From assembly GCF_000719135.1 (NCBI RefSeq), contig NZ_JOEK01000020.1:62001-126000 (forward strand): a stretch of 64,000 nucleotides of DNA, in the 5' to 3' direction. The notes beneath the pieces are model-generated. The model saw only the letters and a program-made list of their open reading frames with translations. It did no database searches and was not told where the DNA came from. This document shows, one piece after another, positions 15,955 to 24,130 of the stretch; position 1 is the first letter of the stretch; each line of letters begins with the position of its first letter. The stretch is from Streptomyces avicenniae. Lineage in GTDB: Bacteria > Actinomycetota > Actinomycetes > Streptomycetales > Streptomycetaceae. Position numbers and translations under genes: made by a program.

Positions 15955-16509
15955 GTGAGCCGTCGGCAGGCGGGGGACCTGGCCATCGCGTTGGGCGAGG
16001 CGGCCGGTGTGACCGTGCGTCCCGAGTCGGCGGGCGTTGACGCGTGGGACCTGCGCTGGGCGGACGGCCCCACGCTTGTGCAGATGCGGGTGCACCTGGC
16101 CGCCGTGCTGGACACCGGCCGTTTTGACGCGATGCGCGACCGCCGCATCACCCTGCTGCGGGGCACCACCTGCCGGGCCTGGGCGGCGCGGGCCATCGCC
16201 TCGCGCCGCGCGGGCACCCTCGCGCAGGCGGTCGCCAGCGGCCCGCGCAGGCGGGGCAGGACGCTGCCGGACTCCGCGTCCGACGAGCAGGCGCAGGCCG
16301 CGCTCCACCGTCATGTCCATGGGCTGTTGGAGGCGACCGCGTGGCCGCAGCGTGCCGACGTCCCCGCCGATGAGGAACCGATCGCCGCGCTGCTCGCCGC
16401 CGGGACCCGCAGCCGCTACGGCGACCGGCCGACGTGCACCGAGCAGGACATGGCCCACGCCCTCCTCGGCGCCCTCATCGACCCCGACGCTCCTGGGGCG
16501 TTCCGGTGA
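15955..16509 (+). CDS. Hypothetical protein, start uncertain
   Basis: A 184-residue cytosolic protein of unknown family, Arg/Ala-rich, with no membrane segment. GTG 15955 overlaps the TGA of a 13-codon ORF that has the only good ribosome site here. Adding one G to the GGGG run at 15947-15950 would fuse the two into a single protein starting MTTTDDGTGEWG. So this may be a true leader-coupled gene, or a frame broken by a one-base loss or sequencing error. Third-position G/C is high throughout, so the frame itself is real. Confidence 0.6.
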   Translation: MSRRQAGDLAIALGEAAGVTVRPESAGVDAWDLRWADGPTLVQMRVHLAAVLDTGRFDAMRDRRITLLRGTTCRAWAARAIASRRAGTLAQAVASGPRRRGRTLPDSASDEQAQAALHRHVHGLLEATAWPQRADVPADEEPIAALLAAGTRSRYGDRPTCTEQDMAHALLGALIDPDAPGAFR

Positions 16510-16631
16510 CGGCGCTGTCGCCCGCGCCGCCGAGGCCCGCTGGAACCGGGCACTCACTGCGTGCCGGACCCGCCACCGAGGCGCGGAAGCGACACAAGGA
16601 CGCCGTGGCCATCACCGCGCAAGGCCGCTGA
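16506..16631 (+). CDS. Small hypothetical protein, GTGA-coupled
   Basis: A 41-codon frame whose GTG overlaps the stop of the preceding gene. G/C at the third position is high. The C-terminal half is basic (EARKRHKDAVAITAQGR). No family is recognised. It may be a small gene or the remains of a larger one. Confidence 0.35.
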   Translation: MTALSPAPPRPAGTGHSLRAGPATEARKRHKDAVAITAQGR

Positions 16632-16743
16632 ATCGCCGAACAGCAAGAACACGCTCGGCCACGTGCGCCGCGCCGACGAGTGGAACGAGCAGTGCCCCCG
16701 CGGGACTGGCTGAGATCCTTCGGCCATTGCCGACATCCCACTC

Positions 16744-16977
16744 ATGGTGGGTGAACTTGGGCAGGTGCGGCTGGAGCAGGTGACCGCGACCGTCGCCGTC
16801 CTGGTGGACCCCGCCGGGCACGAAGCGCCGTGGACGTCCACGGAGATCCCGGCCGCTATGCCGGTCATCGCGGAGCAGGCACAGGGCGGAGCGCTCGCCG
16901 CGGCTGCGGCAACCACGCGCTGGCTCGCCCGCCTTGAGGCCTTGGGAGAAATCGGGGAGATGATCTCGACCGAATAA
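16744..16977 (+). CDS. Small hypothetical protein
   Basis: A 77-residue acidic, Ala-rich frame (VRLEQVTATVAVLVDPAG, then a helix rich in Ala and Glu). It reads like a genuine protein but no family is recognised. A stop codon lies just upstream in frame, so it does not extend. No clear ribosome site is visible. It sits in the scarred region before the tRNA-like fragment and could be a remnant. Confidence 0.4.
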   Translation: MVGELGQVRLEQVTATVAVLVDPAGHEAPWTSTEIPAAMPVIAEQAQGGALAAAAATTRWLARLEALGEIGEMISTE

Positions 16978-17240
16978 CCTCGGGAACCCGGTGGAATGCC
17001 CCCAACCCATCGAGTCCACCGCCTTCTTGGCCCGGAGCGCACGTCCTGCACGAGGTGCCGTTCCGAGGAAGGCGGTTCGTTCACCGGGGTGCGCAACCTG
17101 TGGTCCCCACCTGGCCCCCACCGCGCGCGGACCCCGAGGGCAGGTGGCCCGGGGGTGCTCCCCGCGCGGGCGGAAGTGAATCAACGCGCGACGCCTTGGG
17201 TGACAGGTCTGTCAGCGCGCGGACCTGGTCGCCTTCGCTG

Positions 17241-17275
17241 GGATTCGAACCTGCGCATACGGCTCCGGAAGCCGT
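17241..17275 (-). other. tRNA-Arg(CCG)-like fragment, possible attachment-site remnant
   Basis: On the minus strand the sequence gives a 5-bp anticodon stem (ACGGC/GCCGT) around the loop TTCCGGA, anticodon CCG, then a variable loop and the T-loop GGTTCGAATCC. From memory this resembles the 3' half of actinomycete tRNA-Arg(CCG). The T-stem fails after its second pair, and no acceptor stem or D-arm is present. It is not a functional tRNA. Such 3' halves are typical cores left by integrases at tRNA genes. Confidence 0.5.
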
Positions 17276-17424
17276 CACCGTCCCAGAAGTTCACACAGGG
17301 CACGTGCGTATCTGGCGTCACCTCAGTACGCCTGTTCCGTGAATAGCCCGCGAAGGTCGGATGTCTTCTCTGTTCTGTTTGCTGTGGTTGCCTGCTCGGT
17401 CTGTTTTTGAATATTGACTGCTTG

Positions 17425-17442
17425 GAATAAGATCGCTTATTC
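17425..17442. repeat. AT-rich palindrome
   Basis: GAATAAG-ATCG-CTTATTC, 7-bp perfect arms, overlapping the -10-like TAAGAT at 17428-17433. It could be an operator in the AT-rich island. Confidence 0.45.
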
Positions 17443-17881
17443 GGCAGGTCGCCGAGGCCGATGAAGGACCTGGGGAAAGGGCGGTGTCGGGGGTGAGGCG
17501 GTTCGACACGGTGAGCGGTGTGGTGGCGGCCGTCCCGCGTCCGGCTCAGGTCGAGGCGCACAGGGAGGCGAAGCCGGTTGTGCGGTTCCCGGCGAGTGAG
17601 TACCGCACCGGTGCGCCACATACCGTCCAGCTGATGCCGCGACGAGTAACGCGCCTGCGACTCACCGCAGTTCGCCCAGCCCGTGGCAGGCAGCGTCGCG
17701 TTCCTCCGGCGCCGCCTGACCTGACCGTCCCCCTCACCGGCCCGTCGCCCCGCGACCGGCGCCCGCAGCCGCCGACCGCCCGTATCGCGCCACGGCCCGC
17801 CGCTGGCGCGGCGGACACCGGCAGCGGTGGTCGGCCCCTCCGTACCCGAGTCCCGTCGTCTCCTGGCGATCCCGACCCGAA

Positions 17882-18720
17882 ATGAGCAGCAACATCATGT
17901 GGACAAGACGCAAACCCCCCGCGCCAGAGTCCGTTGCCATGAGTCCGCGCAACCTGACCACGTTATGCGTCGCCGGACTGACCGCGCTCGTCATGGCCAT
18001 CGGCGGATGCGCCGCGGACACCGGCGAGACCCAGTCCACGCCGGAGAGCCGACAGGACTCCAGCGATGTCGTCGCCGAGGCGCCGTCTCCGAGCCAGGAC
18101 CCGAGCCCCACGGAGGAACCGCCGCCCCCGGTGACGCTGCTGACGAGACGCCGACTCCCGACCAGGACCCGAACGGCCAGGAGGAATCGACACCCGCCAG
18201 CGACGGCCGCCCGCAGGACGCCTACCTGACGATTCCGGACATCGGCATCGAGCGCCTGCGCATCCAGCCCTATGAGGGGGAGACCGACGACGGCCCGGGA
18301 ACGGTGATACAGGATCGCGGTATCGCGGCCAGCCCGCACGGCCCGTCCGGGGGAGTCGGCCCGGGAGGGATCGGCAACTACCAGGTGACGGCACACCGGA
18401 ACTCGGCCGGCGCGCCGTTCTTCTCGATACCCGACCTCGACAACGGCGCGCGGGTCGAAGTGGCCACCGAGGGCCGCGTCTACGTGTACGAGGTGTACGA
18501 GACCAGGCAGACGTCGTTCCGTTCGGAGCAGTCCCTGGCGGAGCAACGGGCCGCCGTTCCGGGCTATCCCGATCGCACCCCTGAGGAGGCCGTGATCACC
18601 CTTTCGACGTGCGCGACCCAGGAGGACCATGCCGCCGGGAACTTCTGGTCCGACGAGTTCGACAACCCGGAACACCGAATAGACAAGATAGGGATACTGG
18701 TCAGCTCGCACTCCGCCTGA
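17882..18720 (+). pseudogene. Class E-type sortase with probable frameshift and TTA codon
   Basis: A cell-surface transpeptidase split over two frames. The first frame (ATG 17882, or 17939 for a shorter leader) gives a signal peptide with a lipobox-like end (ALVMAIGGC) and a Ser/Pro/Glu linker. At the run of five C (18125-18129) a one-base loss moves the sortase domain to another frame. Restoring one C joins EEPPPP to GDAADETPTP smoothly. The domain has IPDIGIERL, catalytic His in VTAHRN (18393), Cys in LSTC (18610) and Arg in PEHRID (18676). A TTA codon at 17963-17965 suggests bldA control. No sortase substrate gene is adjacent. It may be intact if the C-run is miscalled. Confidence 0.8.
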
Positions 18721-18813
18721 CCCCTGGGGTCTGGCTGAACGGCCGATGGACCTGGCGCACTGGTGTCGCCGGAGTTCGCGTACCGGCCCGGCCGTGTCGT
18801 GCACGAGTCCGCT

Positions 18814-18847
18814 GGAGCGATCGGCAGTCGTGGCTGCCGATCGCTTC
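18814..18847. terminator. Hairpin downstream of sortase gene
   Basis: A 12-bp perfect stem (AGCGATCGGCAG with its complement), 14 bp with one G-T pair, and a 6-nt loop lie 93 bases after the sortase stop. A terminator is likely. Confidence 0.6.
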
Positions 18848-19054
18848 CCCGTTCCTTCTCCACCGAGGACGAGGCGCAGGAGTGGACCGACGGGGCCTTG
18901 GACTTCGCATCCCTTGCGTCGGGCTGCCCGTCCATCGCGGGTACACGTCGGGCGGCGGAACCCTCCGGTTCTCGCGAGTACCGAGTTTGCGCTGCCGAAG
19001 TGGCGCAGGGGCAGAAGCCGTTGATACGAGTGACGGTCATCTCCGGTGGGCGGG

Positions 19055-19319
19055 TCAGGCGGCCGGTTTCAGCCAGTCGTCCGAGTCCCCGGTGTTCCGT
19101 GGGGTGACGTACGCGGAGGTGCCGCGTCCGTCGAGGTAGGTGAGCCGCACCTGCGACCGCGAGACCGCTGTCCCGGGTGGGGGGCCCACGGCGGCCAGCG
19201 GCACCAGGACGAGGTTGTAGGCGAAGGCCCAGGCCGGATGCGTCCGGATCGTGGCGAGAGTGCGCCGCCGCGTCGATGTCCTCCCGGGTCGGGAACCGGG
19301 CGGTGGGCGCGCCCGACAT
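19055..19319 (-). pseudogene. Frame-disrupted small coding fragment
   Basis: Reading the minus strand from ATG 19319 gives MSGAPTARFPTREDIDAAA. Near 19262 the frame with high third-position G/C shifts and continues as TLATIRTHPAWAFAYN, then LVLVPLAAVGPP, to a TGA at 19057-19055. The WAFAYN-VPLAA stretch is like the last membrane helices of P-type metal ATPases, but the tail is not, so the identity is open. It looks like a relic with one frameshift. Confidence 0.4.
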
Positions 19320-19564
19320 GTGACTCGACGGCCGCCCCTGCCCCGGGGAGGGACGGAGAAGCTTCATGGTGTCAGGAGATCACGGGCTCATCCCCATCGC
19401 GCCATGGCCCGCCGTCACGCCTTCCGCCGTACCGTGCCCGCCCTCGCCCGGATCGGGCGCCGGACACCGGCGCGGGCCACGACACCATGCGCCAGGCGCA
19501 CGTCCCCCGGGCACAAGGTCGCGCCTCCCGCCGTCGGTCAACCGCTCGAAGGGACTTGGGACTC

Positions 19565-20767
19565 ATGACACGACCCACACCGACCGCATGCCCCTACCCG
19601 TTCCGTGATCCCACCGCGCTTGCGCTGGAGCCCGAGTACGCCTGGCTGCGGGAGCACGAACCGCTCAGCCGGATCACCCTCCCCTACGGGGGAGAAGCCT
19701 GGCTCGCCGTCCGGCACGAGGACGTCCGCACCGTGCTGAGCGATCCGAGGTTCAGCCGGGCCGCGCTGCTCGACCAGGACGTGCCCCGCACCTCGCCGCG
19801 CCGACTGACCGACGCGACGCTCCACACGGTGGACCCGCCGGAGCACAGCCGTCTGCGGCGACTGGTGTCCGCGGCGTTCAGCCCCCGCCAGATCGACAGG
19901 CTCTCCCGGCATGCCCAGCGCGTGACCGACCGGCTGCTGGACGAAGCCGCGGAACAGGGCCCCCCGGCCGACCTGATCGCCGGGCTGGCCGTACCGCTGC
20001 CCATGGCGGTCATCTGCGAGATGCTCGGCGTCCCGCTCGCCGACCGGGACCGGTTCACCGGCTGGATCGATGTCGCCCTGGCCACCAGCGCCTTCCCCAG
20101 CGAGGAGATCCACGCCGCGTTCACCCGGCTCAAGGAGTACCTGGCGGAACTCGTCGCCGCGCGTCGCCGCGAGCCTTCCGACGACCTCCTGGGAGCGCTC
20201 GTGGAGGCACGGGACAGACAGGGGCGGCTCAGCGAGGACGAGTTGGTCGTCCTCGGTGTCACCCTGCTCTACGCGGGGCTGGAGACCACGTCGAACCACA
20301 TCGGCAACTTCACCCACGTCCTGCTGACGCATCCTGAGCAGCTCGCCGCCCTGCGGGCCGATCCCGGTCTGCTGGACCGTGCCGTCGAGGAACTGCTCAG
20401 GTTCACGCCCATCGTGACCTCGGCGGGCTTCACCCGTATCGCCGGTGAGGACGTCGAGTTGGGCGGGGTGGTCGTCCGCGCGGGGGAGGCGGTCATGGTG
20501 CAGATCGACGCGGCCAACCGCGACGGACGCGTTTTTGCACGTCCTGACGAGCTGGACCTGACACGCCGCCCCAACCCTCACCTGGCCTTCGGCTTCGGCC
20601 CGCACTTCTGCGTCGCGGCGCAACTGGCCAAGGCGGAGCTCCGGGTGGCCGTCGGGACGCTGCTGCGCCGCTTCCCGACCCTGCGGCTCGCCGCGGACGA
20701 CGGCGAACTCACCTGGCGTCAGGGGCGGATGGTGCGTGGTCTCGACCGCCTGCCCGTCGTGTGGTGA
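19565..20767 (+). CDS. Cytochrome P450
   Basis: A 400-residue soluble bacterial P450 monooxygenase (CYP105/107-like layout). It has an I-helix AGLETTSNH with Glu240 where most have Asp, the ExxR helix EELLR near 280, and the heme loop FGFGPHFCVAA with the iron ligand Cys349. ATG 19565 overlaps the TGA of a 54-codon frame (19404-19568) with high third-position G/C, so it may be translationally coupled to a small upstream ORF. No ferredoxin or reductase gene is adjacent; a membrane ferric-reductase-like protein follows on the opposite strand. The substrate is unknown. Confidence 0.95.
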   Translation: MTRPTPTACPYPFRDPTALALEPEYAWLREHEPLSRITLPYGGEAWLAVRHEDVRTVLSDPRFSRAALLDQDVPRTSPRRLTDATLHTVDPPEHSRLRRLVSAAFSPRQIDRLSRHAQRVTDRLLDEAAEQGPPADLIAGLAVPLPMAVICEMLGVPLADRDRFTGWIDVALATSAFPSEEIHAAFTRLKEYLAELVAARRREPSDDLLGALVEARDRQGRLSEDELVVLGVTLLYAGLETTSNHIGNFTHVLLTHPEQLAALRADPGLLDRAVEELLRFTPIVTSAGFTRIAGEDVELGGVVVRAGEAVMVQIDAANRDGRVFARPDELDLTRRPNPHLAFGFGPHFCVAAQLAKAELRVAVGTLLRRFPTLRLAADDGELTWRQGRMVRGLDRLPVVW

Positions 20768-20773
20768 GGACCT

Positions 20774-20809
20774 GTCAGGGGGCGTCGCGCCGGGGCGACG
20801 CCCCCTGAC
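20774..20809. terminator. Bidirectional intrinsic terminator
   Basis: A 15-bp perfect stem (20774-20788 with 20795-20809), lengthened by GGACC/GGTCC outside one mismatch, lies between the convergent P450 and ferric-reductase-like genes. Confidence 0.8.
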
Positions 20810-20822
20810 GGTCCGGCTGCGA

Positions 20823-21947
20823 TCAGCTCGCGCGTTGTGGCTCGTCCGCGGTCCGCTCCCCGTCCGCCGTCGTGTCCTTCCGCTTCCGGCCCGCCGGGCG
20901 GGGGACGGGCCGCAGCCGGTGGACGACGGCGACGAGGGCGAGGGTGAAGACCAGCAGGCCGACCCAGATGACCCAGCGCTCGGGCCACGGCCCCGCCGAG
21001 TGGGCGTCGCCGCTCCTGCCTCCGTCGGCTCCGGAGATGACGACGACGGCCAGTCCGGCGATCGTGCCCGCCGCCGCGAGCCGTCCGGCCAGCCGGGCGG
21101 TCAGCGGCAGCGGGCGCGACTCGCGGCGCGGGCCGCGCAGCCGCAGCTGTTCACTGGGCCGTGCCGGGGTGAGCAGCCGGAGCAGCAACAGTGCGGCCAG
21201 CGGCATCTGGAGCGCCCAGACGAAGGTGCGGAAGGAGCCCTCGTACCAGACGTTCGTGCCGAACATGAGGGTGTGCCAGATGCTCAGGACGTAGACGGCG
21301 ATGATGAAACGGTGGAGTGCCCGCCACAGCCGGGACCCCGTGGTCTGACGGATGTAGAACGCCAGGCCCAGGACGATGGCGAGATAGAACGCGAGCAGGC
21401 CGATGAGGATGGCGATGCGGCCCGTCCCGGTGGCGTACCCGCCGGGCACGAAGACCTTGACCAGGGTCTCGCGCGCCAGCTCGCCCATCGGCTGGTTCTC
21501 GAAATTCGTCTGCAGCTCGGCTCCGTAGAACGTCGCCATGCGCAGGAACATCAGCCCGATGGTGGTCAGGCTGGTCGTGCGGTGCCACTTCTCGACGCGG
21601 GCCGCCGACATCCACCGCCACGGCGGGCGGCTGCCCGACCTGAGGAGGCCGAAGACGACGGTGATGTAGGCCCACAGCATCGCCGACCAGCCGAAGGCCT
21701 GGCACAGCCAGTACCACCAGTACTCGGACGGCGTCTCGAAGGGGGGCATGATCCGCAGACTCGGCGAACTGCCGTTCTCGATACGGGCCCACAGCAGCCA
21801 GAAGATGAGGCCAGTGATGACCAGGGCCAGGCTCGCGTCGGGTATCGCGCCGCGGAGGTCCGCCTTGAGACCGGCCCAGTCGAACCGCTTGGCGGTCCTC
21901 TGTCTTCCGGGGGGCGGAGGCACGGATGAGCTCGTGGGGTCTGTCAT
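20823..21947 (-). CDS. Ferric reductase-like transmembrane heme protein
   Basis: A 374-residue integral membrane protein with about six to eight hydrophobic helices. The core has the His pattern of ferric-reductase-like/cytochrome b domains: KWHRTTSL, WRALHRFIIAVYVLSIWHTLMFG. No FAD or NAD(P) domain follows, so electrons must come from another protein. The C-terminus is basic and cytoplasmic. ATG 21947 (MTDPTSSSVPPPPG) is preferred over GTG 21995; neither has a textbook ribosome site. It is convergent with the P450. Confidence 0.8.
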   Translation of the reverse strand: MTDPTSSSVPPPPGRQRTAKRFDWAGLKADLRGAIPDASLALVITGLIFWLLWARIENGSSPSLRIMPPFETPSEYWWYWLCQAFGWSAMLWAYITVVFGLLRSGSRPPWRWMSAARVEKWHRTTSLTTIGLMFLRMATFYGAELQTNFENQPMGELARETLVKVFVPGGYATGTGRIAILIGLLAFYLAIVLGLAFYIRQTTGSRLWRALHRFIIAVYVLSIWHTLMFGTNVWYEGSFRTFVWALQMPLAALLLLRLLTPARPSEQLRLRGPRRESRPLPLTARLAGRLAAAGTIAGLAVVVISGADGGRSGDAHSAGPWPERWVIWVGLLVFTLALVAVVHRLRPVPRPAGRKRKDTTADGERTADEPQRAS

Positions 21948-22019
21948 CGGAGTCAACCATTCTCTGGAGGACTGAGCGGTGTTCCAGTCCTGCACAACGG
22001 GCTCTCGTGTGCTTGTCGC

Positions 22020-22040
22020 ATGAGATTAATTGCGTCTCAT
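22020..22040. promoter_or_regulatory. Inverted repeat upstream of ferric-reductase-like gene
   Basis: ATGAGAT-N7-GTCTCAT, about 75 bases upstream of the gene start in an AT-richer pocket. The arms match those of the TetR operator at 14748 (ATGAGAC-N6-GTCTCAT) but the spacer is one base longer. Confidence 0.45.
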
Positions 22041-22134
22041 CCGAAGCGGAAGACAGCTGCCCGCTTCCCGGTTCAACCGCTCCGGGGCCCGGGACTCCGC
22101 GGCGAGGACCCGGGAAGCCGGGCCCGTGCTCCGC

Positions 22135-22356
22135 TCAGAGGACGAGCCGGGGCCGGGAGAGGTGGAACCAGTGGCACAGGTCGAGCACCCGGTCGATGCC
22201 TTGCCGTGTGCGTCCGGGCATGGTCAGGTCCTGTGCGAGGGAGCGGGCGAAACGGCCACGGTCCACCAGGGTGGAGACGGGGTGCTCCCGGTCGGCCGGT
22301 GCCGTGCGGCCCTGCTTCCGCAGCGCGAGGCCGTACCCCGGGTTCTGCGTGGACGC
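22135..22356 (-). pseudogene. 5'-truncated coding fragment next to tRNA-Pro
   Basis: A 73-codon open frame ending in TGA (22137-22135) has strong third-position G/C and protein-like content (STQNPGYGLALRKQGRTA, DRGRFARSLAQDLTMPGRT, VLDLCHWFHLSRPRLVL). The frame runs back toward the tRNA terminator without any ATG or GTG. It therefore looks like the 3' end of a gene whose front was lost. No family is recognised. Confidence 0.5.
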
Positions 22357-22396
22357 ATACGGGCTGCTGGGAGCGTGGTGGCAGGTGCACAGCGAA

Positions 22397-22437
22397 AAGC
22401 GCCCTGACCTGGGATGTCCATCCCTGTCAGAGCGCTT
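22397..22437 (-). terminator. Terminator of tRNA-Pro
   Basis: A long imperfect hairpin (AAGCGC, CCTGAC, GGGAT arms) reads on the minus strand into TTTT directly after the stem, a classic intrinsic terminator 10 bases downstream of the tRNA. Confidence 0.8.
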
Positions 22438-22446
22438 GTTCCACCG

Positions 22447-22520
<74 letters not shown>

Positions 22521-22594
22521 GTGCTTGTCCGGCTCGGGGTTTCTCCCTCGCCGACCGCGCAGCAGAACCATACCGCATCCGTGCGGCTGCTCGC

Positions 22595-24022
22595 TCAGTC
22601 GCCGCTGGCCGGGGTGGGTGCGACGTGGTCGTGGACGTACGTCCGCTGCCAGCGGGCGCTCGTGGCGCGCCGTTCCCGCCGCGTCGAGAAGCGGTAGCGG
22701 TAGACCCGTGCCCGGACGTGGGCCGGAGGGGCGTCCTCGAACGGGTTCCTCCGCAGCAGCCGCAGGACCGCGCGGTCGCCCGCCAGCAGCCGTCCGATCA
22801 GCGCCCGCATCCAGGGCCTGGGGACGGACGGGTTCAGCGCCGCGAACCACATCAGCCAGTCCAGCCGCAGGTGGAAGGGCGCGAACTGGCGGGGCAGCCG
22901 CCGTACGTCCCCCGGCTTGCCGTGGAACTCGTACGCCTCCCAGCGCGCCCCGTCGTCCGGCACCGGGTCGCGCGTGCCCTCCAGGACGATCTCGTGCCGC
23001 ACGCGCGTCACGCTCCCGAAGGCGCCGTAGGTGTTGACGAGGTGCAGCCCGTTGTAGGTCCGGTTCATCGACTGGTACCGCGACAGTAGGTTCCGCACCG
23101 GGCGGTAGCTCAGGACGGCGACCAGCAGCGTCGCCGCCCACACCGCGCAGCTGAACCAGACCGGCGCGTCCGGCTGCCCCGCGGGCGGGGCCGGGAGCAG
23201 CGGCAGGCGGGCCGGGTGGACGGCGGCGACGGCGAGGAGCATCGTCAGCCAGTTCAGCCAGGCGAAGTTCCCCGAGGCCACGAGCCACAGCTGCGTGACG
23301 ATCACCAGCAGCGCCGCCCAGGTGGCGACGGGCTGGGGGAGGAACAGCCCGAAGGGGACGATCAGCTGGCACACGTGGTTCGCCGCCGCCTCGACGCGGT
23401 GCAGCGGGCGCGGCAGGAGGTGGAACAGGCGGCTGAGCGGCCCCGGCATGGGCTGGGTCTCGTGGTGGTGGTTCAGGCACGTCAGCTCGCGCCAGCACGG
23501 GTCGCCGCGCCACTTGATCAGCCCCGCGCCCAGCTCGACGCGGAACGCGAGCCAGATCATGAGGTGCATGCCGAACGTCGGCGGCGCGATGTCGTCGTTG
23601 CCGAGGAAGACCGCCAGGAAGCCCGCCTCCAGGAGCAGCGACTCCCAGCCGAACGCGTACCAGATCCCGCCCACGTTCACGACGGACAGGTAGAGCGCCC
23701 ACAGCACGGCCCACAGCGCCATCGACACCCCCAGCGGCACGGCGTCGCCCAGCCCGCCAGCCATCGCGGCCGACAGCGCGGCGCCTGTCCACGCGACGGC
23801 GAGGAGCCGCCGGTCCGTGTAGCCCACGAGCCGGAGGACGCTGGGCGCCCTGCGGAACGGCACGCGGCGCACGAGGTCGTCGGCCGGGGTCAGCCCCCGG
23901 GCACCGGCGAGCGCGGGGAACTCCCGCACGGTCGAGAGGAACGCCATCAGGTACACGACGGCCAGTCCGCGCTGGAGTACCAGACGGCTGAGCCAGGCGT
24001 CGGGGTCGGCGATCCAGTCCAT
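22595..24022 (-). CDS. Lipase maturation factor family membrane protein
   Basis: A 475-residue protein of the LMF1 family. In animals LMF1 is an ER chaperone for lipases; bacterial homologues have no settled role. About eight to ten hydrophobic segments occupy residues 1-310, including YFxGWESLLLEAGF-type (YAFGWESLLLEAG), LGAGLIKWRGDPCWRELTCL and NHHHETQPMPGP, which are hallmark blocks. The C-terminal soluble part has VNTYGAFGSVTRVRHEIVLEG and EYEFHGKPGD-like (EAYEFHGKPGD) strands and LRLDWLMWFAAL. ATG 24022 gives MDWIADPDAWLSRLVLQRGLA, the usual start. It stands alone and is divergent from an esterase. Confidence 0.92.
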   Translation of the reverse strand: MDWIADPDAWLSRLVLQRGLAVVYLMAFLSTVREFPALAGARGLTPADDLVRRVPFRRAPSVLRLVGYTDRRLLAVAWTGAALSAAMAGGLGDAVPLGVSMALWAVLWALYLSVVNVGGIWYAFGWESLLLEAGFLAVFLGNDDIAPPTFGMHLMIWLAFRVELGAGLIKWRGDPCWRELTCLNHHHETQPMPGPLSRLFHLLPRPLHRVEAAANHVCQLIVPFGLFLPQPVATWAALLVIVTQLWLVASGNFAWLNWLTMLLAVAAVHPARLPLLPAPPAGQPDAPVWFSCAVWAATLLVAVLSYRPVRNLLSRYQSMNRTYNGLHLVNTYGAFGSVTRVRHEIVLEGTRDPVPDDGARWEAYEFHGKPGDVRRLPRQFAPFHLRLDWLMWFAALNPSVPRPWMRALIGRLLAGDRAVLRLLRRNPFEDAPPAHVRARVYRYRFSTRRERRATSARWQRTYVHDHVAPTPASGD

Positions 24023-24130
24023 CGTCCCTGCCTACCATCCCGGGCGGGCGGGGGGTCGGCGAACGGCCGTTGACCAGGCACGCGGCGGCGCGTAGCTTTC
24101 CCGCGGACCTACGAGGGAAGGGCGGGACGC

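Larger units (their letters stand above)
16978..17881. other. Long gene-poor interval with tRNA-like fragment and AT-rich island
   Basis: No supported protein gene is seen in about 900 bases. The interval holds a tRNA-Arg-like 3' fragment (17241-17275), an unusually AT-rich stretch (about 17340-17450) with promoter-like hexamers TTGAAT (17407) and TAAGAT (17428), and an 18-bp palindrome (17425-17442). Confidence 0.55.

Noticed and set aside
17181..17340. Functional tRNA-Arg gene
   Set aside because: Only the anticodon arm and T-loop are present; the acceptor stem, D-arm and the rest of the T-stem cannot be formed.
17484..17885. 133-codon frame upstream of the sortase
   Set aside because: It is Arg/Pro-rich without consistent codon bias, has no ribosome site and no recognisable motif.
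18814..18847. Inverted repeat as an insertion-sequence end
   Set aside because: Both arms are adjacent with a 6-nt loop, which is a hairpin terminator geometry; no transposase is near.
18763..19107. Plus-strand 114-codon frame after the sortase
   Set aside because: Third-position G/C is only moderate, the terminator-like hairpin lies inside it, and no family is recognisable.
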